Positions 56,172 to 64,000 of a stretch of DNA of 64,000 nt are shown piece by piece. The stretch is taken from assembly GCF_900143695.1 (NCBI RefSeq), contig NZ_FRFE01000010.1, positions 62,001 through 126,000 on the forward strand. The letters are read 5' to 3'. Position numbers and translations under genes: made by a program. The number at the start of each line of letters is the position of its first letter. Within the stretch, counting starts at the first letter, position 1. Below the pieces are notes generated by a model. It did no database searches. It had not been told where the DNA came from and was given only the letters and a program-made list of their open reading frames with translations. Origin of the DNA: Desulfopila aestuarii DSM 18488 (lineage in GTDB: Bacteria; Desulfobacterota; Desulfobulbia; Desulfobulbales; Desulfocapsaceae).

Positions 56172-56789
56172 TTATTGAGGGCGTGCAGAAATCTGCGAAT
56201 CAAGAAAAATCTGCAGCCACTCCTTCTGGCTTCTGATGTCAGCGATTTTCGTCGCGATTGTCAGGGTCTTGCTCCCGGTTCTCGTCACCAACGGATCGAG
56301 GTCTTCCAGTTTGATCGGGAACTCGTTGCCGTGCAGCAACTGAATGACGGCGTTACCGATTTCTCCTCCCCCTGCATCTTTGCTGGCGTTCACTTTCTCT
56401 ATCATTGGTGTGACATAGAGCGTCTGTTTCTGACGATCAAAACGGAGGGCCGCCTTGGTCTGAAAATCCAGCTCTATCTCGCCCACATTCAGCTGGATCT
56501 TGTTGCCGGCCAGTTCCGTGACGATCTTCAGATGGTCGCCGGCGAGATGCAGGCGACAGGCGAGTTGTTTATCCAGAAGCTGGAGGTCGCTGATGTTGAT
56601 GATCCGCAGGTTTCCCTGCAAACTCTTGGATGTCGCAGTGTACTCAAGAGGGAGCGTTGCGGTGATCGCCTCGGCGAGGACGCTTTCCGGGAGGCTGATG
56701 GTCATCATCTTTTGGGATTGTGCTGCCTGAGCTGAAAAACTTGAAAAGAGCAGCATGAGTGCACAACAAAGAGGAAAAAAGCGTTTCAT
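56172..56789 (-). CDS. Exported hypothetical protein
   Basis: Not recognised. A signal peptide (MKRFFPLCCALMLLFSSFSAQA) is followed by about 180 residues of beta-strand-like sequence with alternating hydrophobics (ITISLPESVLAEAITATLP-type, LQLLDKQLACRLHLAGDHLKIV, ELDFQTKAALRFDRQKQTLYV), reminiscent of periplasmic lipid-binding barrels or DUF1439-type proteins. The ATG at 56789 is chosen because it starts the signal peptide; the frame is open upstream. Likely periplasmic. Confidence 0.65.
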   Translation of the reverse strand: MKRFFPLCCALMLLFSSFSAQAAQSQKMMTISLPESVLAEAITATLPLEYTATSKSLQGNLRIINISDLQLLDKQLACRLHLAGDHLKIVTELAGNKIQLNVGEIELDFQTKAALRFDRQKQTLYVTPMIEKVNASKDAGGGEIGNAVIQLLHGNEFPIKLEDLDPLVTRTGSKTLTIATKIADIRSQKEWLQIFLDSQISARPQ

Positions 56790-57026
56790 ATCATACCGTA
56801 GTGGAAGAAGGGGATGTGCCGCAGGCAGAGCGTCACCGGAGCAGCATTGGGTATACAAGTAATGAGGCAACAGTATGACAGACTGATTGCCTTGTCCGCA
56901 ACCTCAAAACGGGTGAAACGTATTTTCTCCGTTTTTCTTCGCATATTGATGATTGTCGATTATGATATCCGGTGAAAAAACTCTATGCTGTTTCAATGAT
57001 TTGAAAAATATCGCCTAAGTATTTCT

Positions 57027-58376
57027 ATGCCCACTCTTACCGTTACCTCCGACTGTTTGTTGAGCGATATCGATTTTGCCCTTGAAGAGGAGCTGAAAAA
57101 ACAGCTGACTATCGATAATCCCCAGTATCTGGCGGCAAAAAAGTATGGTCGCTGGATCGGTAAGAAACTGAAACCCACCCTGAAGTATTATGTGCCGGTC
57201 CCTCGTGGCCTTCGTTTTCCCCGAGGTTTTTCCAATCAGGCGATTCGCATCTGTCGGGAACTTACCGGCGAGTCACCTGAGATTGTCGATAATCGCCGGC
57301 TGCTGCCGGAAGTCGATTTTCCCTTTTCTGGTGAGTTGCGCCCCTATCAGCAGGAGGCGGTGGAACTGATTGAAAAGCGCTCTTTCGGGGTGCTCGAAGC
57401 AGGAACTGGAAGCGGCAAAACCGTTATGGCCCTGGCTGCTATTGCCAGGCGACGTCAGCCAACCCTGGTTGTGGTTCACACCAAGGAACTGCTCTACCAG
57501 TGGCAGGAACGGGCCGCCACTTTTCTGAATAGTGAAGTGGGGCTGATAGGAGACGGCCATTTTGTTATAAGGCCTTTTACCGTGGCCATCGTCAATACTG
57601 CCCGTAAGCGGGTGCATGAGCTGGTTCCCCACTTCGGGCATCTGATAGTCGATGAATGCCACCGGGTGCCGGCCGCACTTTTTACCGATGTGGTTGCCAA
57701 TTTTGACTGCCATTATCTGCTCGGTCTTTCTGCCACTGCCTTTCGCAGCGATGATGGACTGACCCGGCTCATCTATTACTTTATGGGCGACCGGATTCAC
57801 AAGGTGGACCAGGGCGAACTACAGGCCACTGGCGCTATCGTGAAGCCACAGATCATCCACCAGCCGACCCGGTTCAGCTATAACTATCGCGGTGATTATC
57901 AGGCTCTGATTAAGGCCCTGACCCGCCACGAGGGGCGGAATATGCAAATTGTCGGCGATATCATCAACGTCGTCGCCGAACCGGACCCGGGGATCGCCCT
58001 GGTCGTATCTGATAGGGTGAGCCACTGTGAACTGTTCACCCGGCTGCTGGCCGAGAGGGGAATAAACGTGGAGATGCTGACCGGTCAACTGTCGGCGGAA
58101 AAACGGGCGGAGATCGTCGATGCGGTGCGGGAGGGCAGGCTGCAGGTGCTGGTGGCCACGCTCCAGCTCATCAGCGAGGGTTTCGACTGCCCCGGTCTTT
58201 CCACCCTTTTTCTGACGACTCCTATAACCTTCGAGGGGCGTTTGCTCCAGGTCATCGGCCGGATCATGCGACCGGCCGCCAATAAGCAGGCCCGGGTCTT
58301 TGATTACGTCGATGAAGAGGTCAGGGCTCTGACCCGATCCGCCAATATTCGCCGGAAGGTGCTGGCCGGCCTGTAA
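57027..58376 (+). CDS. XPB/RAD25-like superfamily II DNA helicase
   Basis: ATP-dependent helicase or translocase of 449 residues. Residues 1-100 form a small N-terminal domain (YYVPVPRGLRFPRGF). The helicase core has Q-like LRPYQQEAVELI, Walker A EAGTGSGKTVMAL, motif II VDECHR, motif III LGLSATAFR, and a C-terminal half with LVVSDRVSHCE, ISEGFDCPGLSTLFL and motif VI QVIGRIMRP. Length and DECH box fit the XPB-like group found in bacteria. No neighbouring nuclease or defence gene is seen, so repair rather than defence is the simpler reading. Confidence 0.87.
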   Translation: MPTLTVTSDCLLSDIDFALEEELKKQLTIDNPQYLAAKKYGRWIGKKLKPTLKYYVPVPRGLRFPRGFSNQAIRICRELTGESPEIVDNRRLLPEVDFPFSGELRPYQQEAVELIEKRSFGVLEAGTGSGKTVMALAAIARRRQPTLVVVHTKELLYQWQERAATFLNSEVGLIGDGHFVIRPFTVAIVNTARKRVHELVPHFGHLIVDECHRVPAALFTDVVANFDCHYLLGLSATAFRSDDGLTRLIYYFMGDRIHKVDQGELQATGAIVKPQIIHQPTRFSYNYRGDYQALIKALTRHEGRNMQIVGDIINVVAEPDPGIALVVSDRVSHCELFTRLLAERGINVEMLTGQLSAEKRAEIVDAVREGRLQVLVATLQLISEGFDCPGLSTLFLTTPITFEGRLLQVIGRIMRPAANKQARVFDYVDEEVRALTRSANIRRKVLAGL

Positions 58377-58605
58377 CCTTTCAACAGCACCCCGTCTTTG
58401 CACGATCAGTCTTGCTCGCATAGTTGGGCGTATAGCCTCGTAGGTCTGATTACACAAATGTTGGTCACATCTGAACGGATACGTCTTTTAAGCCGTTCGT
58501 CACCCCCTTAACCGACTGTTGTTGCGAAATGGTTTGCTTGTTTGGCGAAGTTGGAGTATCATGTTGGGTTTTTCGCTGCCCGGATCATAATTGCCATCTT
58601 TTCAT

Positions 58606-58626
58606 AGCGCCGTTCCGGGCGCTTTT
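58606..58626 (+). terminator. Small terminator-like hairpin in the typA leader
   Basis: AGCGCC and GGCGCT form a 6-bp GC-rich stem with a 6-nt loop, followed by TTTTCTATTTT. It could end the helicase transcript or attenuate typA transcription. Confidence 0.55.
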
Positions 58627-58640
58627 CTATTTTCAACTAC

Positions 58641-58653
58641 ATGCACAGTGCAT
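58641..58653. promoter_or_regulatory. Palindromic site near the typA promoter
   Basis: ATGCAC-A-GTGCAT, a perfect inverted repeat 58 bp before typA. Possible operator for an unknown regulator. Confidence 0.35.
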
Positions 58654-58710
58654 ATGGTATGACAATCTCCACCCGATCTTCCGGGCTGCGGGAATCTTCA
58701 GGGATACAGA

Positions 58711-60510
58711 ATGGATCAGAGTAAAATTCGTAACGTGGCTATTATTGCCCACGTCGACCACGGCAAAACCACCCTTGTGGATCAGCTATTTAAACAGTCC
58801 GGTATGTTCCGCGACAACCAGCAGGTCTCCGAGCGGTTAATGGACTCCATGGATCTGGAGCGAGAGCGGGGGATTACCATTACCTCCAAAAACGGCTCCT
58901 ATACCTTCGGCGACTACTGGATCAACATCATTGACACCCCAGGGCATGCCGACTTCGGTGGCCAGGTGGAGCGGGTGCTCAGGATGGCCGACGGTGCGCT
59001 GCTTTTGGTTGATGCCCAGGAAGGCCCGATGCCCCAGACCTACTTTGTTCTGAAAAAAGCCCTGCAGAACAATCTACCGGTAATCGTGGTTATTAACAAG
59101 ATCGACAAGCCGGCTGCACGGTGTGACTGGGTTGTTGATCAGGTCTTTGACCTCTTCGTTAAGCTGAATGCCCCGGACGATGTTCTCGATTTCCCGGTGG
59201 TCTATGCCTCGGCTAAGCAGGGCTTCAGCCTGTTAAATCTTGAAGACAAGATCGAGGATGGTGGCAATATGCACGCCATTTCCCAGCTGATCGTTGAGCA
59301 TATTCCGGCGCCAGTGGGCGATGTCAAGGCGTCGCTGCAAATGCAGGTGGGTACCATTGACTATTCACCCTATCTGGGGCGCATGGGTATTGGCAAGGTG
59401 GTTAACGGCACCATGAAAATTAACCAGCCGATTGCCGTCGCCCGGCGCGACGGTTCGATCAAGCCGGTGCGGATCTCAAAGATTTTTCGTTTTGAGCGCG
59501 ATGAAAAGGTGGCGATCGATGAAGCAGGTGTGGGCGAAATTGTCGCCATCGCTGGTATGGAGGATGTCACCGTGGGGGTTACTTTCACCGACGTTGAGGA
59601 CCCTCGACCTTTGCCGTTGATTACCATCGATCCGCCGACCATTTCCATGAACTTCATCCCCAATGACTCGCCATTTGCGGGCAAAGAAGGGAAATTCGTC
59701 ACTTCCAGGCATATCGAAGAACGATTGCAGCGTGAGGTTCTGGCCGATGTGGCCCTGCAGTACGAGCCTCTGACGGATGCTGTTGGTTTCAAGGTTTCCG
59801 GCCGTGGTGAGCTGCACCTCTCCATTCTGATTGAGAAGATGCGCCGTGAGCAGTATGAGTTCCAGGTTACCCGGCCTCAGGTGATCATGAAGGAAGAAAA
59901 CGGCAAACTGCTTGAACCATACGAGGAGCTGACCGTTGATGTGGATGAGCAGTTCCAGGGTGCGGTCATCGAAAAACTAGGCAAACTGAAAGGCACTATG
60001 ACCGAGATGGGTACCCAGAATGGTATGGTTCGACTGGTGTTCCATATTCCTACCCGCGGTCTGCTCGGTTACCGTTCGCAGTTCATGACCGACACCAAGG
60101 GTATGGGCATGATGAGCTATGTTTTTCACGAATATGGACCCTATGCCGGTGATATCATCAATCGTCAGAGCGGAGTGCTGGTGGTAAAAGAAACCTGTGT
60201 TTCAGTGGCTTATGCGCTTTTTAACCTCCAGGAGCGCGGCAAGTTGTTTCTCGGGCCGGGTATACCGCTTTATGAAGGCCAGATTATCGGGGAGAGTGCT
60301 CGTTCGGTAGACATGATTGTTAACCCGGCCAAAGGCAAGAAGCTGACCAATGTTCGCGCATCCGGATCGGATGAGGCCGTTGTTCTCACACCTCCGGTGA
60401 ATATGTCGCTGGAAGAGTGTATTGCCTATATCAACGATGACGAGTTGGTGGAGGTTACACCGCAATCTATTCGACTGCGTAAAAAGGCGGGGGTTCGCAT
60501 CCGGGGCTGA
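58711..60510 (+). CDS. typA: Ribosome-associated GTPase TypA/BipA
   Basis: Translational GTPase of the EF-G type acting on 50S assembly and stress responses. The 599-residue protein has G1 AHVDHGKTT, switch [14 protein letters not shown]3 [11 protein letters not shown]4 NKIDKP, then beta-barrel and the EF-G III/V-like domains, and the TypA-specific C-terminal domain ending PQSIRLRKK. Length is normal. AGGGATACAG precedes the ATG. A tiny membrane-protein gene follows 8 bp later. Confidence 0.97.
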   Translation: MDQSKIRNVAIIAHVDHGKTTLVDQLFKQSGMFRDNQQVSERLMDSMDLERERGITITSKNGSYTFGDYWINIIDTPGHADFGGQVERVLRMADGALLLVDAQEGPMPQTYFVLKKALQNNLPVIVVINKIDKPAARCDWVVDQVFDLFVKLNAPDDVLDFPVVYASAKQGFSLLNLEDKIEDGGNMHAISQLIVEHIPAPVGDVKASLQMQVGTIDYSPYLGRMGIGKVVNGTMKINQPIAVARRDGSIKPVRISKIFRFERDEKVAIDEAGVGEIVAIAGMEDVTVGVTFTDVEDPRPLPLITIDPPTISMNFIPNDSPFAGKEGKFVTSRHIEERLQREVLADVALQYEPLTDAVGFKVSGRGELHLSILIEKMRREQYEFQVTRPQVIMKEENGKLLEPYEELTVDVDEQFQGAVIEKLGKLKGTMTEMGTQNGMVRLVFHIPTRGLLGYRSQFMTDTKGMGMMSYVFHEYGPYAGDIINRQSGVLVVKETCVSVAYALFNLQERGKLFLGPGIPLYEGQIIGESARSVDMIVNPAKGKKLTNVRASGSDEAVVLTPPVNMSLEECIAYINDDELVEVTPQSIRLRKKAGVRIRG

Positions 60511-60518
60511 GGAGGGCT

Positions 60519-60614
60519 ATGACTGATCTGATTTTTCTCGCGATATCAGGAGCAATAGGGCTGTGTACATTCTGGCTCATTGCCAGAAAATATGGCAGCG
60601 ACTGTGTACCCTGA
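60519..60614 (+). CDS. 31-residue membrane mini-protein
   Basis: A very short frame (ATG 60519, TGA 60612-60614) 8 bp after typA with a perfect AGGAGGG directly upstream. The peptide is one hydrophobic helix (LIFLAISGAIGLCTFWLIA) followed by RKYGSDC, typical of small single-span membrane proteins with the basic end inside. No family recognised. The strong ribosome site and tight placement argue that it is translated with typA. Confidence 0.6.
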   Translation: MTDLIFLAISGAIGLCTFWLIARKYGSDCVP

Positions 60615-60693
60615 CTGCTAATGTATGGATCCGTCGGGACGGGTCTTGTCAGTTATATGGTGTTGAAAGCTCTCTTTTGACATATTGTAAAAC

Positions 60694-60732
60694 AAAAAGG
60701 GTTATCGTCGATACCGACGATAACCCTTTTTT
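60694..60732. terminator. Bidirectional terminator between typA unit and NUDIX gene
   Basis: Arms 60694-60710 and 60715-60731 pair over 17 bp around a 4-nt loop; the A tract on the left and T tract on the right let it act in both directions, ending the typA unit and the convergent minus-strand operon. Confidence 0.93.
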
Positions 60733-60770
60733 ATTTCTTTAAACCACTTTACCTTTTCACACCTTACACC

Positions 60771-61202
60771 TCACACCTCATGTTTTTTCGCCGCAAAATA
60801 ATCGGCCAGTATCCGGCCATGATCAAATGCCAGCTCCGGTAGGCTGTCTTCGGAAAAGAGTTCGGCTTTGCCGGCATCATCACCTGCCAGTGGTTGTCCG
60901 GTGGCCTGGGCAATGAAGACGGTGGATGCGGTATGCTGACGTGGATCCCGGTCGGGGTCAGAATAGGTGTGGAACTGACGAAGGCCAGTGACCACAAGAC
61001 CAGTCTCTTCTTCAGCTTCACGCAAGGCCGCAGCTTCGAACGATTCGCCGTAGTCGACAAAACCTCCAGGGAGCGCCCAGCCGTGTGGCGGGTTTTTCCG
61101 CTCGATCAGAACAATCCGTTCACCTATCTCAATGATAATGTCGACGGTGGGGGTGGGATTCCTGAAGACTTCGATTGTATTATGGCAATGCGGGCATTTC
61201 AT
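60771..61202 (-). CDS. NUDIX hydrolase with N-terminal zinc motif
   Basis: Hydrolyses a nucleoside diphosphate linked to another group. The 143-residue protein has the full NUDIX box [24 protein letters not shown], the N-terminal [16 protein letters not shown] as a half zinc ribbon, and WALPGG before the box. Relatives include ADP-ribose pyrophosphatases and NADH pyrophosphatase-like enzymes; substrate not assignable. It is the last gene of a minus-strand run of five. Confidence 0.9.
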   Translation of the reverse strand: MKCPHCHNTIEVFRNPTPTVDIIIEIGERIVLIERKNPPHGWALPGGFVDYGESFEAAALREAEEETGLVVTGLRQFHTYSDPDRDPRQHTASTVFIAQATGQPLAGDDAGKAELFSEDSLPELAFDHGRILADYFAAKKHEV

Positions 61203-61232
61203 GGCTTGACCTGCAGGGTGATGAGAAATGGG

Positions 61233-61820
61233 TTAGCCCAGAGCCAACAGGGTGTGGATCTCCTGCCAGTTTTCCACGGTCGGCAGGTTGTGGCGGTTGC
61301 GGTTCCAGGGATGACTGTAGACGAGGGGAATAATGTCGGCAGCAGCCAGCATGTTGCAGGTCTCGGCCCGGTCGTCGATAAAATATTGCAGCTTATGCTC
61401 CCTGACGTAGCGGAGCTTGTCATCATGATCGCCCATGGCCACCAGCCGGATGGCGTCCCGTGTCTTCCGCGGGAAGAACTGTTCGAACCAGTCGATAACC
61501 GGCTGTTTCAGTGGCCGGGCAGTGATGACCGTCACTGGGGCGTGAGCTGCCAGCTTGCCGAGGACGTCCACTGCGCCCACCATTGGCATAAGACCGGTGG
61601 CAACTGAATCTTCCAGAATATCGCGAAAGATTTGTTCAACCAGGACTGCAGGCATGCCAATGCAATCCTCAATCTGGAAATTGGTGATGTCATCCAGAGT
61701 AAAGGAACAATAACCATGTTCTTCGCAGGCGATGCGGATAAAGGCCTCCGCGGTATTGGCGATGACACCGTCAAGATCAAAGCCAATCTTGGTGGGGTCG
61801 ATTTTTAGTGGCTTTTCCAT
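61233..61820 (-). CDS. HAD-superfamily phosphatase-like protein
   Basis: A 195-residue cytosolic protein with the HAD motif I FDLDGVIANTAE, motif II VITARPLKQPV, and a late acidic motif FIDDRAETC. The layout resembles 5'(3')-deoxyribonucleotidase-like or uncharacterised HAD proteins near polysaccharide genes. Substrate unknown. It lies 30 bp upstream of the NUDIX gene in the same operon. Confidence 0.8.
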   Translation of the reverse strand: MEKPLKIDPTKIGFDLDGVIANTAEAFIRIACEEHGYCSFTLDDITNFQIEDCIGMPAVLVEQIFRDILEDSVATGLMPMVGAVDVLGKLAAHAPVTVITARPLKQPVIDWFEQFFPRKTRDAIRLVAMGDHDDKLRYVREHKLQYFIDDRAETCNMLAAADIIPLVYSHPWNRNRHNLPTVENWQEIHTLLALG

Positions 61821-61855
61821 AAATAATTATTGGTTTGTAAAAAAAGCGGGCGCGA

Positions 61856-62800
61856 CTATCGTCCCGGCGGCAGATAGCTTCGTTCCAATTCCTTGACCTC
61901 GGCCACCAGCTTCATATTCTCAGGGGAAAACATCCCCAGTTTTCTTGCAGCAGCAACAACAGCACCATTGATGGCGTCGATTTCTGTCCGTCGGCCGGCG
62001 CGTACATCCTGGAGCATGGAGGAGATGTTGGTCGCGGTTTTAGCGCAGACGTCTTTGGTAATTGCCAATGAGTCGGGCGGCACGTAGATGTTTGAGGCCA
62101 GGGCGACTTTCAGAGCCTCTTCCACCAACCGTTCCATTCGCGCAGCTGCACCGGGCAGGGTGAGGAGTTCTCCATTGGTGCAGCCGAGAATGGCGGTAAG
62201 GCCGTTGATTCCTGTGTTGACCATCAGTTTGGTCCAGAGCCTGGAGAGGATATCGTCTGTCATCCTCGCCTTCAGGCCGCTCTGGTTGAAAAGCTCGGTG
62301 ACCTGCTGCAGTTTCTCCATCGCTTCGTTACTGACTTCTTTCAGAAAACCGAATTGGGTCAACCCCTTGCCGGCATGGCGTACCTGTCCGGTCTCCAGAA
62401 GGTTTGCCCCTTCAGTGGTGGTGCCGAAGGCCGGAGTGCCATAATGGTCCGGGATCTGTGCCTCGAGATGTGCCACCCCGTTCTGGAGAAAAAGCAGCAG
62501 GGTGTCGGGGCCGAGAAGTGGAGAACAGAAACCGAGACAACCTTTCAGGTCATAGGATTTGACACAGAGAATCACCACATCGGCCAACCCTGTTTCGCTT
62601 GGGGTGGAAGAGACAGAAATGGCTGACTCTTCTACTTCGTCTTTATAATGATAGCGGATGCCTTTGGCAGCAAGCATGTTCGCACGTTTGGCATTGTGAT
62701 CCAGCAGGGTGAAACAATGTTCTCCGTCTCTGTCGCCCCTGGTGAGTCTGGATGACAGCAGACAGCCGAGGGCCCCGGGCCCGACCAGAACAACGTGCAT
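61856..62800 (-). CDS. 2-dehydropantoate 2-reductase (ApbA/PanE family)
   Basis: NADPH-dependent ketopantoate reductase of 314 residues. It has the Rossmann motif VLVGPGALGCLLSSRL, the conserved CVKSYDL, LQNGV-HLE, the catalytic Lys in LWTKLMVNTGINGLTAI and a late Glu/Asn region (EIDAINGAVVAAAR), all typical of PanE. It would serve pantothenate synthesis, though the family also includes other ketoacid reductases. GGGAG lies 10 bases upstream. It follows the exported protein gene by 15 bp. Confidence 0.88.
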   Translation of the reverse strand: MHVVLVGPGALGCLLSSRLTRGDRDGEHCFTLLDHNAKRANMLAAKGIRYHYKDEVEESAISVSSTPSETGLADVVILCVKSYDLKGCLGFCSPLLGPDTLLLFLQNGVAHLEAQIPDHYGTPAFGTTTEGANLLETGQVRHAGKGLTQFGFLKEVSNEAMEKLQQVTELFNQSGLKARMTDDILSRLWTKLMVNTGINGLTAILGCTNGELLTLPGAAARMERLVEEALKVALASNIYVPPDSLAITKDVCAKTATNISSMLQDVRAGRRTEIDAINGAVVAAARKLGMFSPENMKLVAEVKELERSYLPPGR

Positions 62801-62815
62801 GAGTATTACTCCCGT

Positions 62816-63598
62816 CTACTTGATAATCTGGGCTTCTTCCACGAGAACCGCATAGTTGTAGCCGGCGCCGAAGTCCTTGTTCGCGGCGACTGTGCCTTCG
62901 AATATGACGACATCATCCATGGCCACTGTCTGGCTGGTGGTGACCACGAGGTCGTGGGTATTGTTCATCGGGTTGCCGCTGCCGTCTTGCAGATGAACCC
63001 AGTTTTTACCCATGATGTTGGCGTTGAATTTGACCACCTTGCCGCGTAAGCGGATTTTCTGGCCATTCAGTTTTTCGGCCTGGGTAAAAATTTCTTCAAC
63101 CGTATAGCTGTTGTCGCCAGGGGCCTTTTCTACCGAGACCTCTGTGGCCGGCACCACGGCACCAGTGCTGCCGCCGCTTGCTACAGCCATGGCTGCCGGT
63201 GTTGCAGGCTGCACCTGCTGCTCACGGGCCACGGCAGCGGCGAAGGAATCGTCATCGGTAGAAGGGGCTGCAGGAGTTGCTGCTGCCACCTTTTCGCCGT
63301 CTAGACCTGGGGAAAAAATGATGGCGGGAAACGTGCGATCCAGCGATTTGGAGTGAAAATCCTTCATCTCCATTCCCTGAGTATAGTTCACTTTGTCACC
63401 GACGGATACCTTGGTCTCCGGTATGGCGACCCAGTCTTTAGAGCTGCCGCTGTCAACGTAGATATAGGTATAGCCTGCCGCGTTTATGGTTTCCAGCACG
63501 GTGCCGCTGGCCGTCTGGGCAAGAGCGTTGGTAATGGTGTGGCCGGAAAGTGTGATCACGGCCGAGGCTGCAAGATAGAAAGCGTATTTTTTCAACAT
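62816..63598 (-). CDS. Exported OB-fold-like protein
   Basis: A 260-residue secreted or periplasmic protein. Signal peptide about residues 1-28 (ending NALAQ). Residues 30-100 form a small beta domain (GTVLETINAAGYTYIYVDSG, DWVAIPETKVSVGDKVNY), then an Ala/Pro-rich linker, then a C-terminal OB-fold nucleotide-binding-like domain (KIRLRGKVVKFNANIMGKNWVHLQDGSG, HDLVVTTSQTVAMDDVVIFEGTV). Both halves resemble the repeated DNA-binding-like modules of periplasmic GW/OB proteins in Deltaproteobacteria. Function unknown. Confidence 0.75.
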   Translation of the reverse strand: MLKKYAFYLAASAVITLSGHTITNALAQTASGTVLETINAAGYTYIYVDSGSSKDWVAIPETKVSVGDKVNYTQGMEMKDFHSKSLDRTFPAIIFSPGLDGEKVAAATPAAPSTDDDSFAAAVAREQQVQPATPAAMAVASGGSTGAVVPATEVSVEKAPGDNSYTVEEIFTQAEKLNGQKIRLRGKVVKFNANIMGKNWVHLQDGSGNPMNNTHDLVVTTSQTVAMDDVVIFEGTVAANKDFGAGYNYAVLVEEAQIIK

Positions 63599-63642
63599 GG
63601 TATCTCCTGAAACGAATGGATGAATAAACTTCGCCGCAGAGA

Positions 63643-64000
63643 CTAATCATTTTCCAGCATAAAGGCAATGTGCTCAAGAATAGTTCTGGCCCACAATTGA
63701 TACCCTTCCTCGGTGATGTGTACCCCGTCCAACTGGAAGAGGTTACCGCTACTCTGGACAAAGCGTGAATAGACATCGACATAACAGCTACCGGTTTTGC
63801 GGCATATTTCAGCAATCTGGGTGTTGATTCTGGGAATGGTATCCTTGCCCAGATGTCGAAGATGCATGGGGAGCAGGCTGTTGACCAGAACTTCCGTGCC
63901 GGCAAAATTCTGGGTCAGAAAGACAATGATCTTCTTGAGATCCTCGATGAAACCATAATGTTCCATGACAAGATCGTTGGTGCCGATCATTACCATGATC
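63643..64000 (-). CDS. SGNH/GDSL hydrolase, C-terminal part (5' end outside window)
   Basis: Esterase or lipase of the SGNH fold. The frame runs off the right edge, so only the C-terminal 118 residues are seen: block III IGTNDL and block V DGVHITEEGYQLWA with the catalytic Asp and His. It is the most upstream gene visible of the minus-strand run and precedes the exported OB-fold gene by 44 bp. Confidence 0.85.
   Translation of the reverse strand, partial: IMVMIGTNDLVMEHYGFIEDLKKIIVFLTQNFAGTEVLVNSLLPMHLRHLGKDTIPRINTQIAEICRKTGSCYVDVYSRFVQSSGNLFQLDGVHITEEGYQLWARTILEHIAFMLEND

Larger units (their letters stand above)
58377..58710. other. Intergenic region upstream of typA
   Basis: 334 bp without a credible gene. 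It contains the terminator-like hairpin at 58606-58626 and a 6+1+6 palindrome at 58641-58653; a weak -10-like TATGGT lies just after. Confidence 0.6.

Noticed and set aside
57027-58376. Helicase as part of a defence island
   Set aside because: Neighbours are housekeeping or exported-protein genes; no nuclease, methylase or toxin gene is adjacent.

Overview
The window is a continuous stretch of bacterial chromosome of medium GC content. It has about 60 protein genes, tightly packed on both strands, and I see no rRNA, tRNA, insertion sequence, prophage or CRISPR array. The gene set points to an anaerobic, respiring Deltaproteobacterium (Desulfobacterota), most likely near the Desulfobulbales. 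The clues are a 12-heme c-type cytochrome, an ETF:menaquinone oxidoreductase of the membrane FeS type next to etfBA and an acyl-CoA dehydrogenase, a two-subunit biotin-dependent pyruvate carboxylase, a TauE/SafE-type anion exporter in a two-component cluster, and many hybrid kinases and c-di-GMP proteins. The lineage is inferred from gene content, not from a marker gene.

Layout. 1-5.3 kb: end of guaB, guaA, a NYN/cold-shock-like protein, glucokinase and a NahK-like sugar kinase, meeting a convergent REC/PilZ protein (5.3-6.7 kb). 7.0-9.7 kb: tgt-yajC with a terminator, RNase HI with a viroplasmin domain, and a small HTH/zinc-ribbon protein. 9.96-17.3 kb: a sigma-54-type promoter followed by a membrane histidine kinase, a REC-only regulator, a TauE/SafE exporter, a two-TM protein, a PEP-synthase-like phosphotransferase of unusual architecture and a second REC-only regulator. 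This is the most system-like unit in the window. 17.3-24.4 kb: a double-REC diguanylate cyclase, the 12-heme cytochrome, several small unknown genes, an SDR enzyme and a STAS/PilZ-like protein. 24.6-28.1 kb: pyruvate carboxylase subunits. 28.1-30.6 kb: a hybrid kinase overlapping an iron alcohol dehydrogenase. 30.8-42.7 kb: an acyl-CoA oxidation island with a MerR regulator, acyl-CoA dehydrogenase, EMO-type oxidoreductase, etfB, etfA, SCP2 protein, thioesterase, FadL-like porin, radical SAM protein, 2,4-dienoyl-CoA reductase and an FAH-family hydrolase.

42.9-45.8 kb: a ribbon-helix-helix protein with a Cys/His-rich tail, then znuA-, znuC- and znuB-like genes. 46.0-48.3 kb: an amino-acid permease with a homocysteine S-methyltransferase. 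48.3-50.6 kb: a GAF hybrid kinase. 50.9-53.1 kb: tdh-kbl (threonine to glycine). 53.4-56.8 kb: an IscU/NifU-like protein, a PLP decarboxylase, a DUF2058 protein and an exported protein. 57.0-60.6 kb: an XPB-like helicase, typA/bipA and a 31-residue membrane mini-protein. 60.8-64 kb: a minus-strand run of NUDIX, HAD, panE-like, exported OB-fold and SGNH hydrolase (cut by the window edge).

How parts fit. A 15-bp element (TTGACCTTTACGTAA) occurs twice upstream of the acyl-CoA dehydrogenase operon and, with 13 of 15 matches, upstream of the fadL-like gene. This suggests one MerR-controlled regulon for uptake, oxidation and electron transfer to menaquinone. A perfect inverted repeat in the promoter of the RHH protein suggests an autoregulated metal sensor for the zinc/manganese transporter. 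The sigma-54 cluster combines phosphorelay parts with an anion exporter and a phosphohistidine enzyme, with no DNA-binding output encoded in the cluster.
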